A stretch of 64,000 nt of DNA, taken from assembly GCA_015065845.1 (NCBI GenBank), contig SVPQ01000003.1, forward strand, positions 62,001 through 126,000, read 5' to 3'. This stretch comes from Oscillospiraceae bacterium. Lineage in GTDB: Bacteria; Bacillota; Clostridia; Oscillospirales; Acutalibacteraceae. Shown here piece by piece: positions 40,667-50,852 of this stretch; the stretch's first letter is position 1, and every line of letters begins with the position of its first letter. The notes beneath the pieces are model-generated. The model was given only the letters and a program-made list of their open reading frames with translations. It was not told where the DNA came from and did no database searches. Both the position numbers and the translations under genes were made by a program.

Positions 40667-41116
40667 ATGACACTTACAGAAAAAGTTGCTTACCTTAAAG
40701 GTCTTGCAGAAGGTTTAAATCTTGATAAGGATGCAAAAGAAACAAAACTTTTTGAAGCTATGTTTGACATTTTAGAAGATATGGCTCTTACAGTTAACGA
40801 CATAGATGAGGACCTTGCAGCCGTTGAGGAATTAGTTGATTGCATCGATGAAGACCTTGACGAGCTTGAAGACATCATTTATGATGACGATTGTGACTGC
40901 GATTGTGGTTGCGGTTGTGATGATGATTTCGACTGCGACTGTGGCGATGAACTTTACGAAGTTGAATGTCCATCTTGCGGTGAAGCAATTTATCTTGACG
41001 AGAGTATGTTCGATGAAGAATATATTGAATGCCCTGAATGTGGCGAAAAATTAGAACTCGACATCGATTTTGAAGATTGTGATTGCGACTGCGATTGCTG
41101 TGATGACGAAGACTAA
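40667..41116 (+). CDS. CD1247-like protein with Asp/Cys-rich insert and zinc-ribbon-like CPSC...CPEC
   Basis: N-terminal TLTEKVAYLKGLAEGLNLD; DCDCDCGCGCDDDFDCDC and CPSCGEAI...CPECGEKL. Confidence 0.75.
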   Translation: MTLTEKVAYLKGLAEGLNLDKDAKETKLFEAMFDILEDMALTVNDIDEDLAAVEELVDCIDEDLDELEDIIYDDDCDCDCGCGCDDDFDCDCGDELYEVECPSCGEAIYLDESMFDEEYIECPECGEKLELDIDFEDCDCDCDCCDDED

Positions 41117-41147
41117 TTAAAAACATTTAAATTTATTAAAATTGTTC

Positions 41148-41176
41148 TTTACAAATGAAAACATTTGTGATAGAAT
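41148..41176 (+). promoter_or_regulatory. Promoter for rpsO
   Basis: TTTACA-17 nt-TAGAAT. Confidence 0.55.
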
Positions 41177-41191
41177 AACACAGTCCTTTTG

Positions 41192-41246
41192 ACACGGTGC
41201 AAGGAGTAAACTCTTTTGGGGTATTTCACCTACCTTACACTGAGTC
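41192..41246 (+). promoter_or_regulatory. Candidate rpsO leader (S15 autoregulatory-type three-way junction)
   Basis: GACaCGGTGcAAGG pairs with CCTTaCACTGaGTC enclosing two small hairpins, directly upstream of rpsO. Confidence 0.5.
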
Positions 41247-41276
41247 GATTGGTATAAAAATTATGAGGTGAAAAAA

Positions 41277-41540
41277 ATGACACAGGCAGAAAAACAAGCA
41301 ATTATTAAAGAGTATGCTACTCACGAAGGAGATACAGGTTCTCCAGAAGTACAAATCGCTGTTCTTACAAAAAGAATCAACGATTTAAACGAACATCTTA
41401 AAGCAAACCACAAAGACCACCACTCACGCCGCGGTCTTCTTAAAATGGTAGGTCACAGAAGAAACCTTCTTGCTTACCTTCAGAAGAATGACATTGAACG
41501 CTACCGTTCAATCGTTGCTCGTCTTGGTCTTCGTAAATAA
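41277..41540 (+). CDS. rpsO: 30S ribosomal protein S15
   Basis: [34 protein letters not shown]; gaggtg RBS. Confidence 0.97.
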   Translation: MTQAEKQAIIKEYATHEGDTGSPEVQIAVLTKRINDLNEHLKANHKDHHSRRGLLKMVGHRRNLLAYLQKNDIERYRSIVARLGLRK

Positions 41541-41742
41541 TTGCACTATTCGGGGCAAACGGTTTTCCGTTTGTCCCGTTCGTAGTTTTTTTATGTTGTT
41601 ATTAACCTACTGTTTTGGGTATTAGCGATAAAGAAAAGTTTAAATATTTTTATATAAATTTGAATTTTTCTTTGTTGCTAAACCTCAGAAAACAAGTAGG
41701 AAAGAATAGAAAAAGACAGAAAAAAGAAAGAGGTAAAAGTTT

Positions 41743-43917
41743 ATGTTTAATGAATTCAGAACATTCGAAACAGAAGTTGCTGGTAGAAAACTCGTAATTG
41801 AAACCGGCAAAATGGCAGGCCTTGCAAATGGCGCTTGTCTTGTTCGTTACGGCGAAACAGAAGTACTTTGTACAGCTACAATGGCTCCAAAGCCAAGAGA
41901 AGGCGTTGACTTCTTCCCACTCTCAGTTGACTTTGAAGAAAAACTTTATTCAGTAGGTAAAATCCCAGGTTCTTTCGGCAGACGCGAAGGTAAAGCATCT
42001 GACAAAGCAGTTCTTACTTCCCGTGTTATTGACAGACCAATTCGTCCACTCTTCCCAAAAGATATGAGAAACGATGTTTCTGTTGTTGCAACAGTTATGT
42101 CTGTTGACCCTGACTGCTCACCTGAAATTGCAGCTCTCTGGGGTGTTTCTACCGCTATTGCTATTTCAGAAATTCCGTGGGATGGCCCTGTTTCAAGCGT
42201 TTCTCTCGGTCTTGTTGATGGTAAATATGTTATCAACCCAAATCTTGAAGAAAGAGCAAAAACAGAAATGACTGTTACAGTTGCTTCTACTGACTCTCTC
42301 GTTGCTATGATTGAAGCAGGTGCAAACGAAATTTCAAACGAAGTTATGTTTGATGGTATTATGTTTGCTCACGAAGAAAATAAAAAGATTGTTGAATTTA
42401 TCAAAGGAATTGTTAAAGAAATCGGTAAAGAAAAAATTCCTTTTGAATCAAACGACCCATCTGAAGAACTTTACGAAGCAGTTAAAGCATTCGCTATTGA
42501 AGATGTTAAAGTTGCTCTTGATACAGATGACAAGAGAATCCGTGACGAAAGACTTCAACCAATTTATGACAGAGTTCACGCTGAATTTGATGAAAAATTC
42601 CCTGAAGAAGCTGCAAAAATTGATGATTGTCTTTACAAACTCCAGAAATTCATTGTTCGCCGTTGGCTTCTTGATGAAGGAAAACGCGTTGACGGCAGAG
42701 GCATTGATGAAATCCGTCCACTTAATGCACAGGTTGACCTTTTAAGCCGTGTTCACGGTTCAGGTATGTTTACCCGTGGTCAGACTCAGGTTCTTTCAAT
42801 TGCTACTCTCGGTACTGCTCGTGATGCTCAGATTCTTGACGGTATTGATGAAGAAGTTGAAAAAAGATATATCCACCACTACAATTTCCCATCTTACTCA
42901 GTTGGTGAAACAAAGCCATCTCGTGGCCCTGGCAGACGCGAAATTGGTCACGGTGCTTTAGCAGAGCGTTCACTCGTTCCAGTTATTCCATCAGTAGAAG
43001 AATTCCCATACACAATCCGTGTTGTTTCAGAAGTTCTTTCTTCAAATGGTTCAACTTCACAGGGTTCAGTTTGTGGTTCTACACTTGCTCTTATGGCTGC
43101 TGGTGTTCCTATTAAAGCACCTGTTGCTGGTATTTCTTGCGGTCTTGTTTCTGAAGGCGACCGTTTCATGACAATGGTTGACATTCAGGGTCTTGAAGAC
43201 TTCTTCGGCGATATGGACTTTAAAGTTGCTGGTACTAAAAAAGGTATTACAGCAATTCAGATGGACTTAAAAGTTCACGGTCTTACACCTGAAATTATTA
43301 AAGAAGCATTTGAAAAAACATATAAAGCTCGTTGCTATATTCTTGATGAAATTATGCTTCCTTGTATTGCAGAACCAAGAAAAGAACTTTCTAAATATGC
43401 ACCAAAACTCCTTTCAACAAAAATTGATGTTGAAAAAATCGGTGATGTTATTGGTAAACAAGGTAAAGTTATTCAGAAAATTTGTGCTGAATGTAACTGT
43501 AAAGTTGATGTTGAAGAAGACGGTACAGTTTATGTTACAGCTATTGATATTGACGATGCACATCGCGCACTCGACATTATCAACACAATCGCAAATGACC
43601 CGGAAGTTGGCGCAATTTATAAAGGTGTTGTTACTCGCCTTATGTCATTCGGCGCATTCGTTGAAATTGCTCCTGGTAAAGAAGGTCTTGTTCACATTTC
43701 AAAACTCGATGTAAAGAGAGTTGAAAAGGTTGAAGATTGTGTAAATGTTGGTGACGAAGTTATCGTTAAGGTTTCAGAAATTGACGACCAGGGCAGAATT
43801 AACCTTTCTCGCCGCGATGCTCTTATTGAAGTTGAAGGTCTTGTTCCTGAAAATGATGTTGAAGAAGAAAGACCAAGAAGAAACTTCAACAGAGATAGAA
43901 GACCGAGAAGAGACTAA
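41743..43917 (+). CDS. pnp: Polyribonucleotide nucleotidyltransferase
   Basis: Two RNase PH domains, KH (VIGKQGKVIQKI) and S1 domains; downstream of rpsO. Confidence 0.97.
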   Translation: MFNEFRTFETEVAGRKLVIETGKMAGLANGACLVRYGETEVLCTATMAPKPREGVDFFPLSVDFEEKLYSVGKIPGSFGRREGKASDKAVLTSRVIDRPIRPLFPKDMRNDVSVVATVMSVDPDCSPEIAALWGVSTAIAISEIPWDGPVSSVSLGLVDGKYVINPNLEERAKTEMTVTVASTDSLVAMIEAGANEISNEVMFDGIMFAHEENKKIVEFIKGIVKEIGKEKIPFESNDPSEELYEAVKAFAIEDVKVALDTDDKRIRDERLQPIYDRVHAEFDEKFPEEAAKIDDCLYKLQKFIVRRWLLDEGKRVDGRGIDEIRPLNAQVDLLSRVHGSGMFTRGQTQVLSIATLGTARDAQILDGIDEEVEKRYIHHYNFPSYSVGETKPSRGPGRREIGHGALAERSLVPVIPSVEEFPYTIRVVSEVLSSNGSTSQGSVCGSTLALMAAGVPIKAPVAGISCGLVSEGDRFMTMVDIQGLEDFFGDMDFKVAGTKKGITAIQMDLKVHGLTPEIIKEAFEKTYKARCYILDEIMLPCIAEPRKELSKYAPKLLSTKIDVEKIGDVIGKQGKVIQKICAECNCKVDVEEDGTVYVTAIDIDDAHRALDIINTIANDPEVGAIYKGVVTRLMSFGAFVEIAPGKEGLVHISKLDVKRVEKVEDCVNVGDEVIVKVSEIDDQGRINLSRRDALIEVEGLVPENDVEEERPRRNFNRDRRPRRD

Positions 43918-43933
43918 TATTTCGCTTCGCTCA

Positions 43934-43980
43934 AGTGAAGAGTGAATAGTGAATAATAAATAGTTTCGGGTCTGCGACGC
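43934..43980. repeat. Heptamer array (AGTGAAT) plus GGGTCTGCGACGC 13-mer
   Basis: AGTGAAG AGTGAAT AGTGAAT AATAAAT AGT; 13-mer 43968-43980 is the inverse of 23530-23542. Confidence 0.75.
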
Positions 43981-44000
43981 TATTATAAAAAGACAAAAAC

Positions 44001-44032
44001 AGGTGCCGTAACTTTCAGTTACTGGCACCTTG
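44001..44032 (+). terminator. Terminator-like hairpin
   Basis: AGGTGCCGTAACT-TTC-AGTTACTGGCACCT. Confidence 0.6.
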
Positions 44033-44055
44033 TATTTATTAAGAGTAGGTATTTT

Positions 44056-45411
44056 ATGCAACATAATTCACAAATCAAAGATTTTACTAAAGGTAGTATA
44101 ACAAAAAACTTAATAATCTTCGCTTTGCCACTGTTCTTTGCGAATCTTTTGCAGGTTGTTTACAATATGGCAGATATGGCGGTTGTAGGTCACGTTTTAG
44201 GTAAAACTGGTATTTCTGCCGTTTCTGTCGGTGGTGATGTTACCCACCTTTTAACATTTATTGCAATGGGACTCTCTAACGCGGGGCAAGTATTAATTGC
44301 CCGTTACATAGGCGCAAAAGAAAAGCATAAAATCGGCAAATTTGTAGGCACAATGAGTGGTTTTTTAGTTATAAGTGCTTTTGTTCTGACCGCCTTAGGA
44401 CTAATTTTTCAGACAGAACTTTTAACGCTTATGAACACGCCCGAAGAAGCTTTTAAGGGTGCAGTAAGTTACTCAACTGTAAGTATGGCAGGACTTATTT
44501 TTATTTATGGTTATAACACAGTAAGTGCTATACTTCGCGGTATGGGTGACTCTAAGCATCCATTTATATTTATTGCAATTGCCGCAGTGTTAAATGTTTT
44601 TTTAGACTTATTGTTTGTTATAAAATTCAATATGGGAGAAATGGGGGCGGCACTTGCTACTATTATAAGTCAGACAGTAAGTTTTATTTCTTGTGTTGTA
44701 TTCCTTATTAAAAGGCGAAAAGAATTTGAACTTACAATGAAATTAAAAGATTTCATTTTCTGGGATAAAGAAATGCTTTCTGCTCTTTTAAAATTAGGTA
44801 TTCCTATGGCAATAAAAACAGCATCTATTCAGATTTCAAAACTCTTTGTAAACTCTTATATTAACTCTTACGGTGTTGCAGTTTCTGCATTCTCAGGAAT
44901 CGCAAATAAAATTGCGAGTGTTGCAAACTTAATTTCAATGGCTATGAACACCGCAGGTAGCACTGTTGTCGGTCAAAATCTCGCCGCAGGTGAATTTAAG
45001 CGGGTTAAAAAAGTCTTGAAAAGTCTCGCAGAAATTACGCTTACAGTTTCAACATTTTTCTCAGTTCTGATTATTCTTTTCCCTGAGGAGATTTTCTCGT
45101 TATTTATAAGCACAAATGAAACCGACGTTTTAAGCATTGCTAAAAACTATATTCCGATTGCGATTCTTCTCTTTTATGGTGCTGCCGCAAGAGCTATTAT
45201 GAATGCACTTCTTAATGGTAGCGGTAACTATAAAATAAATTTTGCAACTGCTATTTTTGACGGAATTATTATGAGAATTGGTCTCGCACTTCTCTTTGGT
45301 CTTGCACTCAATATGCAATACTACGGTTTCTGGCTCGGTGATGCCCTTGCAGGATTCACACCGTTCTTTATTGGGGTAGTTTTTTATGTAAGTGGACGTT
45401 GGAAAAAATAA
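44056..45411 (+). CDS. MATE-family efflux transporter
   Basis: FTKGSITKNLIIFALPLFFANLLQVVYNMADMAVVGHVLG. Confidence 0.92.
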   Translation: MQHNSQIKDFTKGSITKNLIIFALPLFFANLLQVVYNMADMAVVGHVLGKTGISAVSVGGDVTHLLTFIAMGLSNAGQVLIARYIGAKEKHKIGKFVGTMSGFLVISAFVLTALGLIFQTELLTLMNTPEEAFKGAVSYSTVSMAGLIFIYGYNTVSAILRGMGDSKHPFIFIAIAAVLNVFLDLLFVIKFNMGEMGAALATIISQTVSFISCVVFLIKRRKEFELTMKLKDFIFWDKEMLSALLKLGIPMAIKTASIQISKLFVNSYINSYGVAVSAFSGIANKIASVANLISMAMNTAGSTVVGQNLAAGEFKRVKKVLKSLAEITLTVSTFFSVLIILFPEEIFSLFISTNETDVLSIAKNYIPIAILLFYGAAARAIMNALLNGSGNYKINFATAIFDGIIMRIGLALLFGLALNMQYYGFWLGDALAGFTPFFIGVVFYVSGRWKK

Positions 45412-45480
45412 TTAAAAAGTTTGTAAGATTTTCATTTTTGCTTAGTCTTATAAGTGAAAAGAGACGAAAGGGGTGATAAA

Positions 45481-45984
45481 GTGACCGATTTCGAGAAAGT
45501 TTATAAAGAATATTTTAATGATGTTTATCTTTATATAAAACGACTTTCGGGTGATGAACATATAGCGGAAGAAATAACGAGTGAAACATTTTTTAAAGCA
45601 CTCAAATCCATTGACAGTTTTCGTGGCGAATGTGAAATAAGAGTGTGGCTGTGTCAGATAGCAAAGAATAGTTTCTACACTTATATAAAGAAGAACTCTA
45701 AAATACAGAATATAGAAGAATCCGAGCTTATAAATCTACCCGACAGTAAAAACAATGTAGCAGATGAAGTTCAGAGTAAGTTACAAGCATTTGAAATACA
45801 AAGGATACTACACGAAATAGATGAACCATACAGAGAGGTTTTTATGTGGCGTGTTTATGCTGATTTGAGTTTCAAGGAGATTGCCGGAATCTTCAATAAA
45901 AATGAAAACTGGGCGTGCGTCACTTATCACCGTGCCAGAAACCAAATCAAAAAAAGACTGGAGGAAAAGCAAAATGAAAAATGA
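45481..45984 (+). CDS. ECF-type RNA polymerase sigma factor
   Basis: Region 2/4 motifs (EEITSETFFKALKS; LSFKEIAGIFNKNENWACVTYHRARNQIKKRL); GTG start at 45481 after AAAGGGG. Confidence 0.85.
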   Translation: MTDFEKVYKEYFNDVYLYIKRLSGDEHIAEEITSETFFKALKSIDSFRGECEIRVWLCQIAKNSFYTYIKKNSKIQNIEESELINLPDSKNNVADEVQSKLQAFEIQRILHEIDEPYREVFMWRVYADLSFKEIAGIFNKNENWACVTYHRARNQIKKRLEEKQNEK

Positions 45985-46525
45985 ATGTAAAATAATTTCA
46001 GACCTTTTGCCATTGTATCTGGAAGATATGGTATGCGAAGAAACCGCGAAATTTATTAAAAATCATTTAGCTGAATGTGAAAATTGCAAAAACGATTTTG
46101 AAGCACTCAAAAATGGCGATGACATAAAAGAAGTTTTTAAAGAAGAAAATATAAAACCAGCAGAAGACATCAAACCATTTAAAAAGATAATGAAAAAAAT
46201 GAATTTACAAGTTCACAGCATTTCTTATCTGTTAATTGTATTCTTTATATTTTTCGGCTTTCTTTCAATGGATAGTGGCGATGTTTTTTACAACAGTTTA
46301 ATAATGCCGATTGTAGGTGTTTTTGGTTATATAATTTTCAGATTTAAGGCATTTTACAAGTTGCCTGTTTTACTTCTGGTAATTAACCTTTTAGCGTGTC
46401 TTTTCAATTTTGCAGATGTTGAATTTATAGATATATTCTTCTGGACTGCAATATTTACTGCATTTGTATTTGCAGGAATTTTAATAGCATTCTTAATCCA
46501 CTTTGCTCTCAGAAAGGAGAAATAA
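45974..46525 (+). CDS. Anti-sigma factor, zf-HC2 type membrane protein
   Basis: CKIISDLLPLYLEDMVCEET...HLAECENCKNDF plus TM segments; ATG 45974 overlaps the sigma gene. Confidence 0.85.
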   Translation: MKNECKIISDLLPLYLEDMVCEETAKFIKNHLAECENCKNDFEALKNGDDIKEVFKEENIKPAEDIKPFKKIMKKMNLQVHSISYLLIVFFIFFGFLSMDSGDVFYNSLIMPIVGVFGYIIFRFKAFYKLPVLLLVINLLACLFNFADVEFIDIFFWTAIFTAFVFAGILIAFLIHFALRKEK

Positions 46526-46527
46526 AT

Positions 46528-47367
46528 ATGAAAAAGAAGATTTTAAAAGTTTTAGCGTTAGTAGTAGCAATAATTTTAATAATTGGTATCGGAATTTTCG
46601 CAAATGGATTGGTTGGCAACCCTGTTTCGAAATATTTAGCAACAAAAAGTGCGAATGAATATTTAGAAAAAACTTACAGCGATAAAGATTTTGTAATCGA
46701 AGAAGTAAATTATGACTTTAAAACAGGTGGATATTATGCAAGAGTTACTTCCCCTACAAGCATTGACAGTCATTTTTCGTTGTCATTCGATTTGATGGGC
46801 AAACTCGTTCTTGATGCTTATGACGATGTTACAAGTGGTTGGAACACTGCAATGAGACTTGAAGACGATTACAGAAATGCAGTGAAAGCAATTACTGAAT
46901 CGAAAGATTTCAGTGAAAAATATTTTATTGCTTATGGTGAAATCCCCTGTATTTTAAGTGATTACCCAATAGATGAGGAACATCCAGAATATGCTTTACA
47001 AAAAGAGGAACTTGTTATAGACAAAATTTATGATATAAAAGAAGTTGCTTCCCAGCACGGTAAACTTGTTCTTTACGCTTATGATGATGAAGTAACACAC
47101 GAAAGACTCGCTGAATTACTTTTAGATGTAAAAAATAAATTTGATAATTCCGGTGTTACTTTTAAAGCAGTTGACTTTGTACTTGAGCCACCAAAGGTAG
47201 AAGGTGAGCCTTATATGAGTGATGAACAAATATCAATCAGGAATTTCTATTACAGCGATATTTATGAAGATGGTTTAGTCGAAAGAGTTAAAAAAGCTAA
47301 TCAGGAAACGATTGAATATTACGAGGAACAGGATAAGATAAAAGAGCAGGAAATTAGTGGTCAGTGA
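46528..47367 (+). CDS. Membrane-anchored hypothetical protein in the sigma/anti-sigma operon
   Basis: N-terminal TM, downstream in same operon. Confidence 0.7.
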   Translation: MKKKILKVLALVVAIILIIGIGIFANGLVGNPVSKYLATKSANEYLEKTYSDKDFVIEEVNYDFKTGGYYARVTSPTSIDSHFSLSFDLMGKLVLDAYDDVTSGWNTAMRLEDDYRNAVKAITESKDFSEKYFIAYGEIPCILSDYPIDEEHPEYALQKEELVIDKIYDIKEVASQHGKLVLYAYDDEVTHERLAELLLDVKNKFDNSGVTFKAVDFVLEPPKVEGEPYMSDEQISIRNFYYSDIYEDGLVERVKKANQETIEYYEEQDKIKEQEISGQ

Positions 47368-47509
47368 GTCGGTGGTCAGTTGCTAGTATGGCTAGTGTGG
47401 CTAGTTGCTAGTATGTGAATAAAAATAGTTTATCCTATCATTTAAAGTTAGTATCAACTGAAAATGATAGGATTTTTTTATTATAATACTACTAGCCACA
47501 CTATCCGCT
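47356..47509. repeat. Heptamer-array palindromic element (TGCTAGT / GTGGCTAGT arms)
   Basis: Left array overlaps the preceding stop codon; core ATCCTATCATTT...AAATGATAGGAT 47432-47473; TAGTGTGGCTAGT repeated inverted on the right. Confidence 0.85.
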
Positions 47510-47510
47510 A

Positions 47511-49091
47511 TTAAAGTTCCACCGCTGCTCTTTCAACCTTAAGTCCTTTTGTGTAACGAACCATAAAGTTATTGAAACTTTCTTTAAGTTTATTATCCGC
47601 AGTAGAAGTTACCATTTTTTGTGAAGCGAAAACATCGTCCTCAAGGAATTCTGCAAGTGATTTTTCGCCTTTATTCATCATATACGAAGCGAGTACAGCA
47701 ATACCCCAGGCACCGCCTTCACCTGCAGTTTCCATAACAGAAACTGGTGTATCCATAACTGCAGAGAGTACATTCTGACCAACGAGTGGAGTTTTAAAGA
47801 AACCACCATGACCTAAAATTTTATCAATTGCAACATTCTCTTTCTTTAAAATGTCAAGACCTGTTCTTAAAGCACCAAAGCAAGTAAAGAGTTGAACTCT
47901 CATAAAGTTTGCTAAATTAAAGTTACTGTCAGGCTCTCTGAAGAGAAGTGGTCTACCACTTTCGAAACCTGTAATATGTTCACCTGAGAAATAGTTGTAA
48001 GAAAGAATATTGCCTAAATCATCATCTGCTTCAAGGCTCTTTTTAAAGAGTGCAGTGAAAATATCACCCATATTAAGTGAAACGCCCATTGTATCTGCAA
48101 AATCTTTAAAAAGATTTGCCCATGCATTTATATCTGAAGTACAGTTGTTACAATGCACCATAGCAACTGCATCACCTGCAGGGGTAGTTACAAGGTCAAT
48201 TTCTTCATATCTTTTTGAAAGCATTTTTTCAAGAACAATCATAGCAAAAACAGAAGTACCCGCAGAAACGTTACCTGTTCTTACACCTACTGAGTTTGTT
48301 GCTACCATACCAGTACCTGCGTCACCTTCTGGTGGGCACATAGGAATTCCTGCTTCTAAATCGCCTTCTTCGTCAAGTAAAAGTGCACCTTCTTTTGTTA
48401 ATGTACCAGCACTCTCACCAGCAGAAAGAACTGTTGGAAGAATATCTTGTAATTTCCAAGGGAATTTTTTAACTTCGTCTAACGCATTGAATTTTTCAAT
48501 GTAATCTTCATTGAATTTTCTTGTATCATCGTCAATAGGGAACATACCAGATGCTTCGCCTACACCTAACACTTTTTCGCCTGTTAATTTCCAATGAATG
48601 AAACCTGCAAGTGTTGTGAAGAATGTAATATCTTTAACATGTGGTTCATCAATTAAAATTGCTCTGTATAAATGAGCAATGCTCCAGCGTTGCGGAATAT
48701 TAAACCCAAATAAATCTGAAAGCTTTGTTGCGGCTTCGCCTGTAATAGTATTTCTCCAAGTTCTGAAATGAACGAGTAAATCACCATTATCGTTAAATGG
48801 CATATAACCGTGCATCATACCACTGATGCCAATTGCTTTTAATTTTTTAAGTGTTACACCATACTCGTCTTTTACATTCTTTTTAAGTGATGCGTAAGCG
48901 CCTTTCATTCCTGCGTAAATTTCATCGAGTGAATAAGTCCAGATGTTATCGAGAAAACTATTCTCCCAATCGTAAGCACCAGAAGCAATTGGTGCATTTT
49001 TTTCATCAATAAGCACTGCTTTGATTCTTGTTGAACCGAATTCAATACCTAAAACGGCTTGACCATTTAAAATAAGTTCTTTTACTGACAT
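47511..49091 (-). CDS. FGGY-family carbohydrate kinase (xylulokinase-like)
   Basis: [41 protein letters not shown] motifs. Confidence 0.85.
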   Translation of the reverse strand: MSVKELILNGQAVLGIEFGSTRIKAVLIDEKNAPIASGAYDWENSFLDNIWTYSLDEIYAGMKGAYASLKKNVKDEYGVTLKKLKAIGISGMMHGYMPFNDNGDLLVHFRTWRNTITGEAATKLSDLFGFNIPQRWSIAHLYRAILIDEPHVKDITFFTTLAGFIHWKLTGEKVLGVGEASGMFPIDDDTRKFNEDYIEKFNALDEVKKFPWKLQDILPTVLSAGESAGTLTKEGALLLDEEGDLEAGIPMCPPEGDAGTGMVATNSVGVRTGNVSAGTSVFAMIVLEKMLSKRYEEIDLVTTPAGDAVAMVHCNNCTSDINAWANLFKDFADTMGVSLNMGDIFTALFKKSLEADDDLGNILSYNYFSGEHITGFESGRPLLFREPDSNFNLANFMRVQLFTCFGALRTGLDILKKENVAIDKILGHGGFFKTPLVGQNVLSAVMDTPVSVMETAGEGGAWGIAVLASYMMNKGEKSLAEFLEDDVFASQKMVTSTADNKLKESFNNFMVRYTKGLKVERAAVEL

Positions 49092-49145
49092 AATTATTCC
49101 CCTTTGTCAATTAATAAAATAATTTTACCATATTATAAAAGAAAT

Positions 49146-49715
49146 TTAAAGATTTATTTCTAACTCTTTAATTTTTTCTCTTAAATTCTGAAAATCAGAA
49201 AGTGCATCTGCCTTTTGTGCTTCATTTCTTAAAAGTGCGGCTGGATGAAAAGTGCCCATAAATAAAATATTTCCTTTTTTAATAAATTGCCCGTGTTGTC
49301 TTGTTATTTTAAAATCGGGCGAAATAAGTCTTGTTGCCGCAATTCTACCAAGGCACACAATGATTTTTGGCTTTATAAGTCTTGTTTGCTCACGAAGCCA
49401 GTTTATACACGCTTCCTGCTCGTCTTCTTTGGGGTCGCGGTTTTGTGGCGGTCTGCATTTAACAATATTTGCAATATAGATGTTTTTGTTTCTATCTAAA
49501 CCTATAACTTCCAAATATTTATCTAAAAGTTTGCCCGCTTTCCCTACAAATGGCTCGCCTTGTAAATCTTCATTTTCACCAGGGCCTTCGCCAACAAATA
49601 ATATATCTGCATTTTCGTTACCTACACCAAACACAAGATTTGTTCTTGTGCTTCCCAATGGACATTTCTGACAAGCAAAGCAATCTTTTCTTAATTCAGT
49701 AAAATTTTCGTACAT
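49146..49715 (-). CDS. Type 4/5 uracil-DNA glycosylase (Fe-S)
   Basis: CQKCPLGSTRTN, GEGPGENEDLQGEPFVGKAGKLLD, TFHPAALLRN. Confidence 0.92.
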   Translation of the reverse strand: MYENFTELRKDCFACQKCPLGSTRTNLVFGVGNENADILFVGEGPGENEDLQGEPFVGKAGKLLDKYLEVIGLDRNKNIYIANIVKCRPPQNRDPKEDEQEACINWLREQTRLIKPKIIVCLGRIAATRLISPDFKITRQHGQFIKKGNILFMGTFHPAALLRNEAQKADALSDFQNLREKIKELEINL

Positions 49716-50791
49716 TATAAAATTATCAACTCTTTTTCGCAGTTTGTTAAATTTATATATCCGTTTTCTGTTATGAGTGCCATATCTTCAATTCTTACAC
49801 CAAATTCATCAGGAATATAAATACCGGGCTCTACAGTTACAATATTACCTGTTTCTAATATTGCTTTACTGTATGGTGAAAGATTTGGAGACTCGTGAAT
49901 TTCTATACCGACGCCGTGACCAGTTCCGTGACCAAAATTTTCTTTATAACCTTTTGCTTCTATAATATCTCTTGCGGCTTTGTCAGCATCAACACCAGAA
50001 ACTCCTGCCTTTAATACTGCGAGTGCTTCAGTTTGTGCCTTTAAAACAGTTTCGTAAACTTCTTTTTGTTTTTCTGTAGGCTCACCCACAATTACAGTTC
50101 TTGTCATATCACTATGGTAACCATTATAAACTGCACCGAAATCCATTGTTATAAAATCGCCATTTTCTATTCTTTTGTCGGTTGGCACACCGTGTGGCAT
50201 AGAAGAATTTTTGCCACTTACGGCAATAGTTTCAAATGAAACTGCCTCAGCACCGTGACTTAGCATATAAAAGTCAAGTTTAAGTGCAATCTCTTTTTCA
50301 GTTACACCTACTTTTATAAATTTTAATATATGTTTAAATGCATCTTCTGCAATTTGTTGCGCTTTTTTAATATATTCAACTTCTTTTTCTGTTTTAACTG
50401 AGCGAAGTTTATTTATAATTTCATCTACTTCTTCTTTTGCTTCTACTTTGCAAAAATCAAATACTTTTTTAAGTGAATTAAGTTCTGCAACAGTAAGTCG
50501 CTCTGTTTCGAGATATATATTCTCTATATTCTTTTCTTTTAAATAAGGTGCTATTGTTTCAGAAACACGCTTTAAAAGAACAGATTTACACACTGTAACC
50601 TGATTTTGTGCCGCTTCAATATAACGGCTATCTGTAAAAAATATCGTTTCATTACCTGTTATTACTAAAAATCCATCAGATGAATTAAACGAAGTAAAAT
50701 ATCTGCGATTTTGGGGTGAAGTAATAATAACACAATCGTTTTTTGATTTTAAAATTTCAGAAAATTTATTTTGCAAATTGAACACACTCAC
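49715..50791 (-). CDS. M24 family Xaa-Pro peptidase
   Basis: FITMDFGAVYNGYHSDMTRT, HGTGHGVGIEIHESP, VTVEPGIY. Confidence 0.93.
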   Translation of the reverse strand: MSVFNLQNKFSEILKSKNDCVIITSPQNRRYFTSFNSSDGFLVITGNETIFFTDSRYIEAAQNQVTVCKSVLLKRVSETIAPYLKEKNIENIYLETERLTVAELNSLKKVFDFCKVEAKEEVDEIINKLRSVKTEKEVEYIKKAQQIAEDAFKHILKFIKVGVTEKEIALKLDFYMLSHGAEAVSFETIAVSGKNSSMPHGVPTDKRIENGDFITMDFGAVYNGYHSDMTRTVIVGEPTEKQKEVYETVLKAQTEALAVLKAGVSGVDADKAARDIIEAKGYKENFGHGTGHGVGIEIHESPNLSPYSKAILETGNIVTVEPGIYIPDEFGVRIEDMALITENGYINLTNCEKELIIL

Positions 50792-50815
50792 TCTAAAAAT
50801 AATTAAGCTAAAATA

Positions 50816-50848
50816 AAAGAGATGATACCAAAAGGCATCATCTCTTTA
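50816..50848 (-). terminator. Terminator for rpsU
   Basis: AAAGAGATGATACC-AAAA-GGCATCATCTCTTT. Confidence 0.75.
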
Positions 50849-50852
50849 CATT

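Noticed and set aside
40690-41126. Antisense ORFs (Ser-rich, His/Arg-rich) opposite the CD1247-like gene
   Set aside because: Direct consequence of GAY/TGY codon repeats on the sense strand
42311-42745. Out-of-frame ORFs inside pnp (42074, 42311, 43310 and others)
   Set aside because: Overlap a conserved gene in the same strand, Lys/Leu-rich frame-shifted translations, no own RBS
48010-48504. 164-aa antisense ORF opposite the FGGY kinase
   Set aside because: Fully antisense to a conserved gene; Ser/Pro-rich translation typical of antisense of coding DNA
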